The notes under the pieces: model-generated | Seen by the model: the letters and a program-made list of their open reading frames with translations, nothing else | Told to the model about the DNA's origin: nothing | Database searches by the model: none | Shown here: positions 47,357 to 56,982 of the stretch, piece after piece | Position numbering within the stretch: position 1 is the stretch's first letter | How the letters are laid out: each line of letters starts with the position of its first letter | Assembly (NCBI RefSeq): GCF_001586775.1 | Contig: NZ_LQXS01000001.1 | Location: 744,001 to 808,000 of the forward strand | DNA length: 64,000 nt | Source of the DNA: Sphingobacterium populi | GTDB taxonomy: Bacteria; Bacteroidota; Bacteroidia; Sphingobacteriales; Sphingobacteriaceae | Reading direction: 5' to 3' | Position numbers and translations under genes: made by a program

Positions 47357-49201
47357 TTATGAAGGTTTTTTTAGGCTTTCTGTTTGCCTATTAATCTGTT
47401 TATTAAGTTCTAATGCGGCGCTGATGAGGCCCAAATGGGTGAATGCCTGTGGAAAGTTGCCAAGATGTTCTCCTTTTTTGCTAATCTGCTCAGCAAATAA
47501 GCCCAGATGATTGCCGTAGCTGAGCATTTTCTCGAAATTTTCTACAGCTTCGTCTACTCTGCCCATCTTGGCTAAGCATTCGATGTACCAAAAAGAACAC
47601 ATGGTAAAGGTGCCTTCTTCGCCTTCCAACCCATCGATTCCGTCATCGTTCAAGTAACGGTATACCAGCACATCGATACGCAGCTTTTCGTCAAGCTGCT
47701 TCATCGTTTCTTTCCACCGCGGTTCGTCTGCTGTAATAAAATGCACCAATGGCATCAGCAGTACACTGGCGTCCATTCTATCTGACGTTTTCTTGCCATC
47801 TTTATATTGTATCCACGCTTTTATATCATCATTCCAGAAATTTTTGTAGATATCGGTATATATATCATTGCGCAACTGATGCCATCGCTCAGCGTCATAA
47901 GGAAAAGAGCGGTCTTGGCCAATCTTGATCGCGCGATCTATAGCTACCCAACACATCAAACGGCTATGCAAAAATTCGTGTTTTTCGTTCCTAATTTCCC
48001 AAATTCCGTGATCGGGTTCTTTCCATCTTTTTTCAACCTGTGCAATTTCCTTCACAATGATTTCCCATAGCTCGAAGGTAATAGGCTTGTACATCTTATT
48101 GTATATGTAGATAGTATCTAGCAACTCTCCATAAATATCTAATTGTAACTGATTGTTGGCCTCATTACCAATACGCACAGGCTTACTTTGCTTATACCCT
48201 TCGAGGTGTGTCAATTCCTGCTCTTCCATTTCCGAAGCTCCATCCACTCGATATAAAAGATGTAGGTCACGATCTTTATCCTGCGTGATGATCCAATCCA
48301 AGAATGCTTTGGCTTCATCTTTAAAACCTAATTTTAGAAAGGCATACATAGAAAATGCAGCATCGCGTATCCACGTAAAGCGATAATCCCAATTTCGGTC
48401 ACCACCGATCTCTTCTGGAAGACCAAAAGTAATCGCCGCTACGGTAGATCCATACTGCATGGATGTCATCAATTTGAGTGTTATAGCCGATCGGTGTATA
48501 ATTTCTTGCCATCTGCCTTGATAATTAGACTGCTTTAGCCAATCACGCCAGTATTTGATTGTAGCAAAATAATTTTCAATTCCATATCCCTCCAAACTCT
48601 TGAAATTCGTTTGATCACCGTCTTTAGCAGCCTCTAATACAAAAATGTTCTTATGTCCTTCCTGCAACGTAAACGAAGAATAAGCGTCATTTTCGCGAAG
48701 CATAATATCACACGTAGATGACAGGCGCACGGTAGATTGGCCATTATTTTTGGTGCTAAAATGTATACCATCGTCTTTACGCTCGGCCGTATGTTTTACT
48801 TTTGCATAGCCAAATCGGGGTTTGCACTGCATTTTGAACGTAATATTGCCTCGGATAGCCTTTACTTTTCGCACGATCGCGTTAAATGTAAAACAAGAAT
48901 CTTCCACGACGGGCATGTAATCGGTAATTTCTGCAATACCATCTTCCGAAAAAAATCGTGTAATCAATACCGCTGTACCAGGGATATAGATTTGTTTAAC
49001 ATTGACATCCTTCATTTCGGGAGTAATGCTAAAATAGCCACCCTTGTCTTTGTCTAAGAGTGCACCAAATATAGTCGGTGAGTCGAATTTAGGAAAACAC
49101 ATGAAATCTATGGTACCATCCAGCGCTACGAGGGCAGCAGTATGCATATTACCAATTACGCCATGATCTTCGATAGCGGGATAACCAGATTTTTTTCGCA
49201 T
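47357..49201 (-). CDS. Glycoside hydrolase family 15 (glucoamylase/trehalase-like)
   Basis: 614 residues, cytosolic (no signal peptide). The N-terminal sandwich (IEDHGVIGNMHTAALVALDG, TIDFMCFPKFDSPTIFGALLD) is typical of cytosolic GH15 proteins; the (alpha/alpha)6 barrel includes EEIGGDRNWDYRFTWIRDAAF (first acidic residue), and EGEEGTFTMCSFWYIECLA (second). GH15 hydrolyses alpha-glucosidic ends; related bacterial members are trehalases. First gene of a unit with the lactonase. Confidence 0.88.
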   Translation of the reverse strand: MRKKSGYPAIEDHGVIGNMHTAALVALDGTIDFMCFPKFDSPTIFGALLDKDKGGYFSITPEMKDVNVKQIYIPGTAVLITRFFSEDGIAEITDYMPVVEDSCFTFNAIVRKVKAIRGNITFKMQCKPRFGYAKVKHTAERKDDGIHFSTKNNGQSTVRLSSTCDIMLRENDAYSSFTLQEGHKNIFVLEAAKDGDQTNFKSLEGYGIENYFATIKYWRDWLKQSNYQGRWQEIIHRSAITLKLMTSMQYGSTVAAITFGLPEEIGGDRNWDYRFTWIRDAAFSMYAFLKLGFKDEAKAFLDWIITQDKDRDLHLLYRVDGASEMEEQELTHLEGYKQSKPVRIGNEANNQLQLDIYGELLDTIYIYNKMYKPITFELWEIIVKEIAQVEKRWKEPDHGIWEIRNEKHEFLHSRLMCWVAIDRAIKIGQDRSFPYDAERWHQLRNDIYTDIYKNFWNDDIKAWIQYKDGKKTSDRMDASVLLMPLVHFITADEPRWKETMKQLDEKLRIDVLVYRYLNDDGIDGLEGEEGTFTMCSFWYIECLAKMGRVDEAVENFEKMLSYGNHLGLFAEQISKKGEHLGNFPQAFTHLGLISAALELNKQINRQTESLKKPS

Positions 49202-49292
49202 AAATAATTTGCAACAAGGGATTTTTTTTAGCTTGTTAGTTTAAAAACAAAAAGGGTGAATTCTTGTTTTTTTTCTAAATAATTATTTACAG

Positions 49293-50069
49293 ATGGGAAA
49301 ACTCGACAATAAAGTAGCCATTATTACAGGATCCGATTCTGGCATTGGTCGCGCCATTGCAGAAGCATTGGGAGAAGAAGGCGCTACGGTTATTATTACG
49401 TATCGCTCAGATCATGAAAGTGCTAAAGACACTTCCAAATACCTCGACTCTAAAAATGTGAAACATACAGTCCATGCTTTAGACGTTAGTAAGGAAGAAA
49501 GTGTAAATGATGTTTTCGAGAAAGTCGTACAAGAATATGGCCAGATTGATATTTTAGTAAATAATGCTGGTGTGAATGGTAGTAACATCAACGTGGTAGA
49601 TATGGAAAACGATGTTTTTGACACCTGCATTAAAACTAATTTGTATGGGCCATTCTATTGTACTCGTAAGTATTTGCGTCTACGAGCCCCTTCACAAAAA
49701 GGCGGTAAAATTATTAATGTAAGCTCCATACATGAAGATGTGGTGACCGCGGGGAATAGCGATTACAATGCCTCAAAAGGTGGTTTGAAGAACTTTAGTC
49801 GTAGTCTTGCGCTGGAATTAGCCGAACAACAGATTCAAGTGAATAATATCGCGCCAGGTATGATTCTTACGAAGATGAATCAAGAATCGATGGACGATGA
49901 AAAGGTGAAAGAAGAAAAAGAACAACATATTCCGATGAAGCGCGCAGGAGAAACCAAAGATATCAAAGCTGCGGCTGTTTTCCTCGCATCGGCCGATAGT
50001 GATTATGTAACAGGTGCTACGCTAACTATTGATGGTGGCCTGAGCATCAATCTGGGTCAAGGCGCTTAA
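49293..50069 (+). CDS. SDR-family oxidoreductase (glucose dehydrogenase-like)
   Basis: 258 residues, classical short-chain dehydrogenase: ITGSDSGIGRAIAEALGEEG (nucleotide loop), DILVNNAGVNG, catalytic Ser in INVSS and YNASKGGLKNF (Tyr/Lys), LTIDGG near the end. It uses NAD(P)H and resembles glucose 1-dehydrogenases and acetoin-type reductases, which cannot be separated by eye. Divergent from the GH15-lactonase unit with 91 bases between starts. Confidence 0.88.
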   Translation: MGKLDNKVAIITGSDSGIGRAIAEALGEEGATVIITYRSDHESAKDTSKYLDSKNVKHTVHALDVSKEESVNDVFEKVVQEYGQIDILVNNAGVNGSNINVVDMENDVFDTCIKTNLYGPFYCTRKYLRLRAPSQKGGKIINVSSIHEDVVTAGNSDYNASKGGLKNFSRSLALELAEQQIQVNNIAPGMILTKMNQESMDDEKVKEEKEQHIPMKRAGETKDIKAAAVFLASADSDYVTGATLTIDGGLSINLGQGA

Positions 50070-50096
50070 TTAAAGACGTCAATTACGGAATAATGA

Positions 50097-50138
50097 CAAG
50101 AAGAGAGCGCCTATCTATTGTCGCTCTCTTCTTGTTTT
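50097..50138 (+). terminator. Terminator of the SDR gene, stem shared with the EEP gene end
   Basis: Perfect 13-bp stem (50097-50109 with 50122-50134) then TTTT. The loop contains the stop codon of the convergent EEP gene (50111-50113), so one arm is EEP coding sequence. Confidence 0.8.
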
Positions 50139-51181
50139 CCCTCTTCTATCAGTTCTTCCACATCGTGCGCTTCTTCTGCTTCTAGGTGCTTCACTTCCTC
50201 TTGTTGCTCATCGCTATGCAAATTGATATGAAAAGTGCAACCCACCGGAAAATGATCAGAACCAATAGATGGATAAATTAATAATTCATCAATAAATACT
50301 GCTTTGCAATGAAATAACAAATCTAAAGGCACGCGGAAAAACCAGTATTTAGCGTGAAAGGTTGCCAAAATACCGCGCCCTATGCGAGCGTCAATTAATT
50401 CACTGGTTTTTTTAAACAATATAGATGCTCTCGCCCAAGCAACATTATTAAAATCGCCAGCTACTACGACCGGCAAGTCGTAGTCACGAACTTTTTTGGC
50501 CACGCACAGTAAGTCGCCATCTCTTTCTTTCGAATTATCTTCTTCGGTAGGACTTGGCGGTGGCGGATGCACTCCAAAAAACACAAAACGATGTCCGTCC
50601 GATGTTTCGAGTTCCGCCTCTATACTCGGTAAATCGTCAGCTACGAAGTAGTGCGTCTCTACACGATGCATTTTGAGTCGCGTATACAAATGCATACCGT
50701 ACGTATTATCTAAAGTTACTTTTTGGTAGTTTGGGTAAGCCTGCTCGAGCGGCCGCATGGCTTCTTCCCAAGCACTGTCGCTTTCCATCGTCAAGAACAA
50801 ATCCGGATCCTCCTTCTCAATAAGATCTATAAAACGCTGAAAATCGGTATTATATTGATAAATATTACAAGCAATGATGCGTACCTTTTCCGATTTATGG
50901 CCTTCGGCATCTTTACTACGTTGACTTCTCCAAAACTTGGTATACCGAATAAAAACATATAAATGGAAGATAATCAGTGCCGCCTGAGCAGTCTGCAATG
51001 CCCACATCCACCCACTGATATGCACATAGAAAAAGGTAACCGGGAATACGATAAGTTGCAGGAAAAGGAGCTGCAACCGCATAAACTCTGGCACGCGAAA
51101 TACCCAATGTTGATTCTGAATAAAGGGCAGAGTACTCAAGACGATCAGTAAGATCGACAAAACAAGTAAAGTGGTAAACAT
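50111..51181 (-). CDS. Membrane-anchored endonuclease/exonuclease/phosphatase (EEP) family protein
   Basis: 356 residues. Three N-terminal hydrophobic helices (about 1-18, 33-57 and 60-83), then a basic link and an EEP fold: RIIACNIYQYNTDFQRFIDLIE, LFLTMESDSAWEEAM (metal Glu), VVVAGDFNNVAWA and YPSIGSDHFPVGCTF (active-site Asp-His). The C-terminal tail is very acidic. The enzyme could cut DNA, RNA or phosphodiester lipids. It starts 12 bases after PdeM, making it the fifth gene of the repair operon. Confidence 0.78.
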   Translation of the reverse strand: MFTTLLVLSILLIVLSTLPFIQNQHWVFRVPEFMRLQLLFLQLIVFPVTFFYVHISGWMWALQTAQAALIIFHLYVFIRYTKFWRSQRSKDAEGHKSEKVRIIACNIYQYNTDFQRFIDLIEKEDPDLFLTMESDSAWEEAMRPLEQAYPNYQKVTLDNTYGMHLYTRLKMHRVETHYFVADDLPSIEAELETSDGHRFVFFGVHPPPPSPTEEDNSKERDGDLLCVAKKVRDYDLPVVVAGDFNNVAWARASILFKKTSELIDARIGRGILATFHAKYWFFRVPLDLLFHCKAVFIDELLIYPSIGSDHFPVGCTFHINLHSDEQQEEVKHLEAEEAHDVEELIEEGKQEESDNR

Positions 51182-51193
51182 CGTAGTATTAAA

Positions 51194-51853
51194 TTAGCAA
51201 CTCACAGCAAATAAGCCATCTTCATAAATAGCATAACAAAAAGCCCCATCGGGTATACAGCTCGTATCTAATCCACTAAAAAGACTAAAAGCTGGTAATA
51301 TTAATTGTGTATCGGATAATACAAAACAAGGAAATCGCATCGTACTTTTGCGGCCTACCGCAACATGCACACCTGGATGTAAATGACCGCTGACGGTGTG
51401 CGCCGTATCCGCAAATGGCCGATCACCATGCGTAAAATGAATATCTCGTAACACCAAGCTATCCGCCACCAGTCCAATTCCCAATTCCGCAAAAGTACGA
51501 TCCGGCAGGCGATCGTGGTTTCCTTTGATCAATAAGAATTCACAGTTAATCGTTTTCAGAATAATATCACGCAATAAAGCGACTTCGGAATTCATTCCGG
51601 CATGCAGCAGATCACCAGTAATCACTACTTTTTCGGGTTGGTAATGATTGATCAGATATTGCAAGCGCTCCATATCACGCGTAGCCACCTGCTGAGGCAG
51701 TGCTATACCCGATTTGCGAAAATGGGCCGCCTTTCCTACGTGCAGATCAGACAGGATTATTGCCTTCTCGGCAGGCCAATACACGACTCGCTGATTCGTT
51801 AACTTCAATAGTTGCCCCGCAAAAGTAATCTCCTGTTCCTGTATGTTTTTCAT
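51194..51853 (-). CDS. pdeM: PdeM, ligase-associated phosphoesterase/endonuclease
   Basis: 219 residues of the calcineurin-like phosphoesterase fold: ILSDLHVGKAAHFRKSG, VITGDLLHAG, LIKGNHDRLPD and a His pair in ITFTHGDRPF-like context (VLRDIHFTHGDR). PdeM genes sit with a ligase and a helicase in repair clusters and are thought to process DNA ends. ATG overlaps the helicase stop by 4 bases, so translation is coupled. Confidence 0.87.
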   Translation of the reverse strand: MKNIQEQEITFAGQLLKLTNQRVVYWPAEKAIILSDLHVGKAAHFRKSGIALPQQVATRDMERLQYLINHYQPEKVVITGDLLHAGMNSEVALLRDIILKTINCEFLLIKGNHDRLPDRTFAELGIGLVADSLVLRDIHFTHGDRPFADTAHTVSGHLHPGVHVAVGRKSTMRFPCFVLSDTQLILPAFSLFSGLDTSCIPDGAFCYAIYEDGLFAVSC

Positions 51854-54318
51854 CGCCTTCTTCCGGGTTTGCTTCCACTTTCCTGCATTCGGCGCACGCG
51901 TGTGGCCAAATCCTCACTAGAAAGTGATTGCCGCATGCTGTCTACCTTAATAGGAAAGCTCAACGGCGTGAAACCAGTCGCAAATTTAAAGATAATCTTG
52001 CTGGAATTTATACGTTTGAACGCGCTTTGCAATCGCGGTTCTTCCAGCTGTTGATTAAATACTTCTGCATATGCTTGTCGAAGGAGTAGATTTTGAGGAT
52101 CGTGATCCTCTAAAACCTGAAAAATAATACCTGACGAGGATTGTAGGGATTTGTTGTTTTTCTGTGCTCCAGGAAATGTTTGTATCACCATGCCGGCTAT
52201 CACTGCGATATCACGAAACTTACGCTTGGCCATCTCCGTCGCGTTAATACTCGACAGTACATCTTCCATCAAATTATCAGCGCTTAGTATCGCTCGCAAT
52301 TGTGCCTCGCTGAGTGTGATCTCCGTGTCGGAGAATAATTCAAAACCGTAATCATTCATTGCCATCGAAAAGCTAATGGGAAAATAGCGACTAATGCGGT
52401 ACGCCATTAAAGCGGCCATCACCTCGTGGATAAGACGACCTTCGAAAGGATACATGAACAGATGATATCCTTCTTTGGTCACGATTAATTCAACCAAAAA
52501 TTCGTCTTCGGCAGGAATGTGTGAGAACGTCTGTTGTCTAGCGAAAAGCGGATGCAGAAAGCGTAGCTCTTGCTCTTTGGCCGATGGTTGTACAGATCGC
52601 GCTAATTTTTGCCGCAAAAAATGACTAAGATTAGAACTTAGTGGTAGCCGCCCTCCTAACCAACTTGGTGTAATTGCTTTGCCGGAAGACAAACGCACAT
52701 AAGTAGTCATCTCTTTAATCCGCACTAATTCCAATACGCGACCGGCAAGGATAAATTTATCACCTGCCTTTAATTTAGAGATAAAATATTCTTCAATCAT
52801 GCCTACATAGCCGCCAGAAGTGAATCGCACGCGCATCATCGCTTCGCTCACAATCACCCCGAGATTCATACGGTGCAACATCGCAATGCGACGTTTGGGC
52901 ACCACCATCAAGCCTTCCTCATTCTCCACGACTTTATGAAATTCTTGGTAGTTCGCGCCGATCTGTCCTCCACGCGTAATGAAAAATAGACACCAAGACC
53001 ATTCTTCTTCCGTGAGGTACGAGAATGCATGCGTATCTTTCATCGTGGACATCATCTCTGCTGGGCGAAATCCGCCGCCTAGAGCAATCGTCACTAAAAA
53101 TTGAACCAACACATCAAAAGTTTGCACCATCGGATCGCGGGATTCAATCGTATTATTTTTAACTGCTTCCTTTAAAGCGGCCACTTCAATCAATTCTAAC
53201 GAATGCGTGGGAACCACATAGATTTTAGAGACCTCAAAAGGTGAATGTCCGCTTCGGCCTGCGCGCTGCATAAAGCGAGCTACGCCTTTACTCGAACCGA
53301 TCTGTATCACGGTATCGACCGGCTTGAAATCGACTCCTAAATCCAAGGATGACGTAGACACCACTGCTTTCAGTTTTCCTGCGCTCAGCGCATCTTCGAT
53401 CCACTCTCGAATAGCGCCATCGATGGAGCCGTGATGCAAAGCGATCTGCCCTGCAAAGTCAGGATGTGCTTCAAGTAGCAGCTGATACCACATTTCACTT
53501 TGTCCCCTGGTGTTGGTGAATATTATGCTTGAACGACTTGCCAAAATGATGGGAACAACGTGTTCGGCCAATTTGCCGCCCATATGACCTGCCCAAGGTA
53601 ATACTTCTACTTCATGAGGATATACTGGCTGTATATCTATCTGTTTCTTTTCGGTTGCTACAATCTTCAAGCCTTTCAAAGGCGCCGGAATCAATACTTC
53701 CAAGGCTTGATCGAGATTGCCAATGGTTGCTGTAATTCCCCAAATGCGCAACTTGCCGTACTGGTGACGCAAAAATGCGAGCGCCAATTCGACCATCACG
53801 CCACGCTTGGTACCGAGCAATTCGTGCCATTCATCCACCGCGACACAGCGCAAAGATTTGAAAAACTGATTTCGAGATTTCTGTGCCAACAAAAGGTGTA
53901 AACTTTCTGGCGTCACCAAAAGCACGTCTGGCATTTGTTTACTTTGCTGCTGCTTCCGCTTTACGTCGGTATCCCCATTTCGCACATCGACTATCCAATC
54001 CAAGCCAATGTCGCTGATAGCTTCCTGCATAGCGCGCGCTAGATCCTTAGCCAAACTACGAATTGGCGTAATCCAAATCAGCTTTAAGCCCTTTTGGTAA
54101 TGATCTGGATGATTCATAAAATCTTGTAATACGGCCAGAAAGACGGAAAAGGTCTTGCCAAATCCTGTGGGAGCGACCACCATACCACTTTTGCCAGATG
54201 CATAGGCTGCCCATGTTTTCTCCTGAAAACTAAACGGCCGATTTCCTTTGTCTGCCATCCACTGTGCGATGATGGTGTAGCCATCTGTCTGGCTATTCTT
54301 CTTGACGGACATCCTCAT
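51850..54318 (-). CDS. Ligase-associated DEXH-box helicase (Lhr-type)
   Basis: 822 residues. Walker A VVAPTGFGKTFSVF, DEWH in AVDEWHELLGTKRG, ITATIGN (motif III), HHGSIDGAIREWIE, STSSLDLGVDFKPVD and QRAGRSGHSP (motif VI), followed by the Lhr-type winged-helix and long C-terminal regions. It would unwind or translocate along nucleic acid in the cluster's DNA repair role. Ends inside the PdeM start and begins 4 bases after the ligase stop. Confidence 0.93.
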   Translation of the reverse strand: MRMSVKKNSQTDGYTIIAQWMADKGNRPFSFQEKTWAAYASGKSGMVVAPTGFGKTFSVFLAVLQDFMNHPDHYQKGLKLIWITPIRSLAKDLARAMQEAISDIGLDWIVDVRNGDTDVKRKQQQSKQMPDVLLVTPESLHLLLAQKSRNQFFKSLRCVAVDEWHELLGTKRGVMVELALAFLRHQYGKLRIWGITATIGNLDQALEVLIPAPLKGLKIVATEKKQIDIQPVYPHEVEVLPWAGHMGGKLAEHVVPIILASRSSIIFTNTRGQSEMWYQLLLEAHPDFAGQIALHHGSIDGAIREWIEDALSAGKLKAVVSTSSLDLGVDFKPVDTVIQIGSSKGVARFMQRAGRSGHSPFEVSKIYVVPTHSLELIEVAALKEAVKNNTIESRDPMVQTFDVLVQFLVTIALGGGFRPAEMMSTMKDTHAFSYLTEEEWSWCLFFITRGGQIGANYQEFHKVVENEEGLMVVPKRRIAMLHRMNLGVIVSEAMMRVRFTSGGYVGMIEEYFISKLKAGDKFILAGRVLELVRIKEMTTYVRLSSGKAITPSWLGGRLPLSSNLSHFLRQKLARSVQPSAKEQELRFLHPLFARQQTFSHIPAEDEFLVELIVTKEGYHLFMYPFEGRLIHEVMAALMAYRISRYFPISFSMAMNDYGFELFSDTEITLSEAQLRAILSADNLMEDVLSSINATEMAKRKFRDIAVIAGMVIQTFPGAQKNNKSLQSSSGIIFQVLEDHDPQNLLLRQAYAEVFNQQLEEPRLQSAFKRINSSKIIFKFATGFTPLSFPIKVDSMRQSLSSEDLATRVRRMQESGSKPGRRR

Positions 54319-54322
54319 GAAA

Positions 54323-55912
54323 TCAGGTGCTGGAAGGGATTAATTTTTTAATTTCGTCAATATGGTCAATATCAGCTATTGTTTTGTCTTTACGCCAGCG
54401 AAGAATACGTGGGAAACGCAAAGCCACGCCAGATTTATGTCGATTGCTAAATGCTATTCCTTCAAATGCGATCTCAAATACTAACTCAGGTTTAACGGTA
54501 CGTACAGGCCCGAATTTTTCGGTGGCGTTGCGATTAACAAAGCGACTAACTTCTTGAATTTCCTTATCCGTCAAACCAGAATATGCTTTGGCAATAGTCA
54601 CCAATTCGTCGCCTCGCCGCACCGCAAAAGTGTAGTCGGTATAGTAGGCACTGCGTCGGCCACTTCCCTTCTGCGCATAAATCAGTACCGCATCGATAGT
54701 GAGTGGATCTACTTTCCATTTCCACCAATCGCCCTTTTTACGACCGCTGTGATAAGGCGAAGCCAAATGTTTGAGCATTAATCCTTCGCTATTACGCGAG
54801 CGCGCATCTTCGCGTATGGCAGGCAGTGTGCTCCATTCATCACCCTGTATTACTTCCGATAGGCGTAGCGACGGCGTAGCATGCCGTGAGACCAACAGCT
54901 CCAATTGAGCACGCCGTTCAGATAATGGACGAGCGCGCCAGTCCTCGTTATCATACTCCAATAAATCGTATAAAAAAACAGACACAGGGAGATCGGTCAG
55001 CATTTTTTTTGATATCTGTTTGCGATTCAATCGCTTTTGAAGCTCGCTAAATGGCAGTACAAGATCATCTTTTATAGCGAGCAGCTCACCATCAATCACA
55101 AAATCCTCTTCCCAGCCGGATAGTGCTGCTGCAATTTCAGGAAATTGTTCGGTCAAGAGCTCCTCACCTCGCGACCAAATAAAAACCTCACCGTCTCGCT
55201 TGATAAATTGCCCACGGATACCATCCCACTTATATTCGGCTTGCCATTCGGCACGAGATCCAAGATCGGGCAATGATTTTTCTAAAGCATAGGCCAAGCA
55301 AAATGGATACGGTTTCGATAGTTCTGTATCGCTGTAGTGCCCTTGCACCAATCGATCAAAAACCACTTCTTCCATATTCCACTGCCCCATTATGCTATGT
55401 GCCACTGCACTTTCGTCCATTCCGTAAAAACGAGCAAGGGCATTAATAAGCGTTTTGGAAGATACTCCAATCCGAAAACTACCGCCTAGCAGCTTATTAA
55501 AAATAAAGCGCTCTTGGGGCAAAAGGGTATCCCATGCCTGCAAAACAAAAGCTTTCTTATCGTTTTCGGATTGACTCTTTAGTAGAAGGATATCCGTCAT
55601 CCATTCTGACAGGCTGCGCTCCACGACGCAGGATGGTGGCGGCAATACTAAAGCAATCGTTTCACCGAGATCGCCCACTGCCGAATAAGATTCTAAGAAA
55701 AGCCATTCAGGAATTTGTGTCACCTCCATCGCCCAGGATTTTAATAACGTAGTGTTTAATGGGCGTTTGGGGCGCTTCCCTGTAAATAGTGCCAGAAACC
55801 ACAACTTATCTTTCTCCTCGCCATCGCGCAAAAACTGCTGGATCGCATCTAATTTGGCCGTCGTTTTGTTGGTACTATCTAGAGCAAAAATCAACGCTGC
55901 AAATGCTTTCAT
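54323..55912 (-). CDS. ATP-dependent DNA ligase
   Basis: 529 residues. N-terminal DNA-binding domain (residues 1-200), then the nucleotidyltransferase core with the lysine that is adenylated in AEYKWDGIRGQ (Lys228), FVIDGELLAI, EGLMLKHLASPYHSGRKKGDWWKWK and the OB domain. The ATG overlaps the exonuclease stop by 4 bases. Unlike NAD-dependent LigA, it would seal breaks made in this repair cluster. Confidence 0.93.
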   Translation of the reverse strand: MKAFAALIFALDSTNKTTAKLDAIQQFLRDGEEKDKLWFLALFTGKRPKRPLNTTLLKSWAMEVTQIPEWLFLESYSAVGDLGETIALVLPPPSCVVERSLSEWMTDILLLKSQSENDKKAFVLQAWDTLLPQERFIFNKLLGGSFRIGVSSKTLINALARFYGMDESAVAHSIMGQWNMEEVVFDRLVQGHYSDTELSKPYPFCLAYALEKSLPDLGSRAEWQAEYKWDGIRGQFIKRDGEVFIWSRGEELLTEQFPEIAAALSGWEEDFVIDGELLAIKDDLVLPFSELQKRLNRKQISKKMLTDLPVSVFLYDLLEYDNEDWRARPLSERRAQLELLVSRHATPSLRLSEVIQGDEWSTLPAIREDARSRNSEGLMLKHLASPYHSGRKKGDWWKWKVDPLTIDAVLIYAQKGSGRRSAYYTDYTFAVRRGDELVTIAKAYSGLTDKEIQEVSRFVNRNATEKFGPVRTVKPELVFEIAFEGIAFSNRHKSGVALRFPRILRWRKDKTIADIDHIDEIKKLIPSST

Positions 55913-56922
55913 GATTGTACCTCCTTATGTTCCGGACTATCTTCCTCTTCTTCTTGTCCATATTCGGTAGGCACTACATCTGCCGCGATGCCAATCTCAT
56001 TCAGATATTTTGCAAACACCGCAGTTTGTCCGTGTGTCACGTGCACCTGTTCGGCACCTGTGGCTTTTACCGCTTCTATCAGTCCTTCCCAATCGGCATG
56101 ATCGCTAATGGGAAAGCCTGCATCTGCACTACGCCATCTTCTGGCACCACGCACTTGCATCCAGCCTGAACAGATGGCATGTGCCATATGTGGTATTTTC
56201 TTGATAACCTTAGACTCCAATAAGGATGGCGGCACAATCACAATACCTTGATCCAAATGCTTGACATCTTCTCGAAGGTCTACAATTTCGTACTTGGGCA
56301 ACCGCACGCCAATTTGTTCGAAAGCGCGGTTCAATTTACCGATGGAGTAATGAACATACAAGGGACCTGCCTCTTCCAGCGCTTGCATAATTCGCTGCGC
56401 TTTGCCCAAAGAATAACCGACAAAAACAGACGTCTTTTGCTGTGCCTGATTGTGCTGTACCCACTGCTGCAATTGATGATTCTGTGTGGCAATTGGCTGC
56501 CATCGGTAAATTGGCAAGCCAAATGTGCTTTCGGTTACGAATTCATGGCACTTGACAGGTTCGAACGGTGTAGAAAGACCATCTTCTTGGATTTTATAAT
56601 CGCCCGATACTACGGAAACTTTTCCTTTATATTCTATTCGAATCTGTGCTGATCCGATGATATGTCCTGCGGGATGAAGCGAGATTTTGACGCCGTTGCG
56701 AGAAATTACTTCATGATACTCTACGCCTTGTACGGCAATATCGGCACCAATTCTGCTTTGTAAAATAGGCACGGTATAATGATGACACAGATAATTTTTC
56801 ATGCCCCACTTGGCATGATCTGCATGACCATGCGTAATGATGGCATAATCTACCGGCCTCCACGGATCGATATAAAATTTGCCTGGCTCACAATAGATTC
56901 CTTTATCAGTAAATGTCAACAT
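55909..56922 (-). CDS. Ligase-associated metallo-beta-lactamase-fold exonuclease
   Basis: 337 residues from the ATG at 56922 (MLTFTDKGIYC); the frame to 56973 adds an unlikely N-terminus. Motifs: YAIITHGHADHAKWG (metal site), SLHPAGHIIGSAQIRI, YLGKAQRI-like GYSLGKAQRIMQAL, and ISDHADWEGLIEAVKATGA. It belongs to the CPSF73/MBL exonuclease group that accompanies the ligase. Its upstream neighbour on the same strand is the NarL-type regulator, 60 bases away. Confidence 0.9.
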   Translation of the reverse strand: MLTFTDKGIYCEPGKFYIDPWRPVDYAIITHGHADHAKWGMKNYLCHHYTVPILQSRIGADIAVQGVEYHEVISRNGVKISLHPAGHIIGSAQIRIEYKGKVSVVSGDYKIQEDGLSTPFEPVKCHEFVTESTFGLPIYRWQPIATQNHQLQQWVQHNQAQQKTSVFVGYSLGKAQRIMQALEEAGPLYVHYSIGKLNRAFEQIGVRLPKYEIVDLREDVKHLDQGIVIVPPSLLESKVIKKIPHMAHAICSGWMQVRGARRWRSADAGFPISDHADWEGLIEAVKATGAEQVHVTHGQTAVFAKYLNEIGIAADVVPTEYGQEEEEDSPEHKEVQS

Positions 56923-56982
56923 AGTACAACATGCAACATGAAATTTGCCTGTTTTGTTTGCTGATCTCCACAATGAAAAGGT

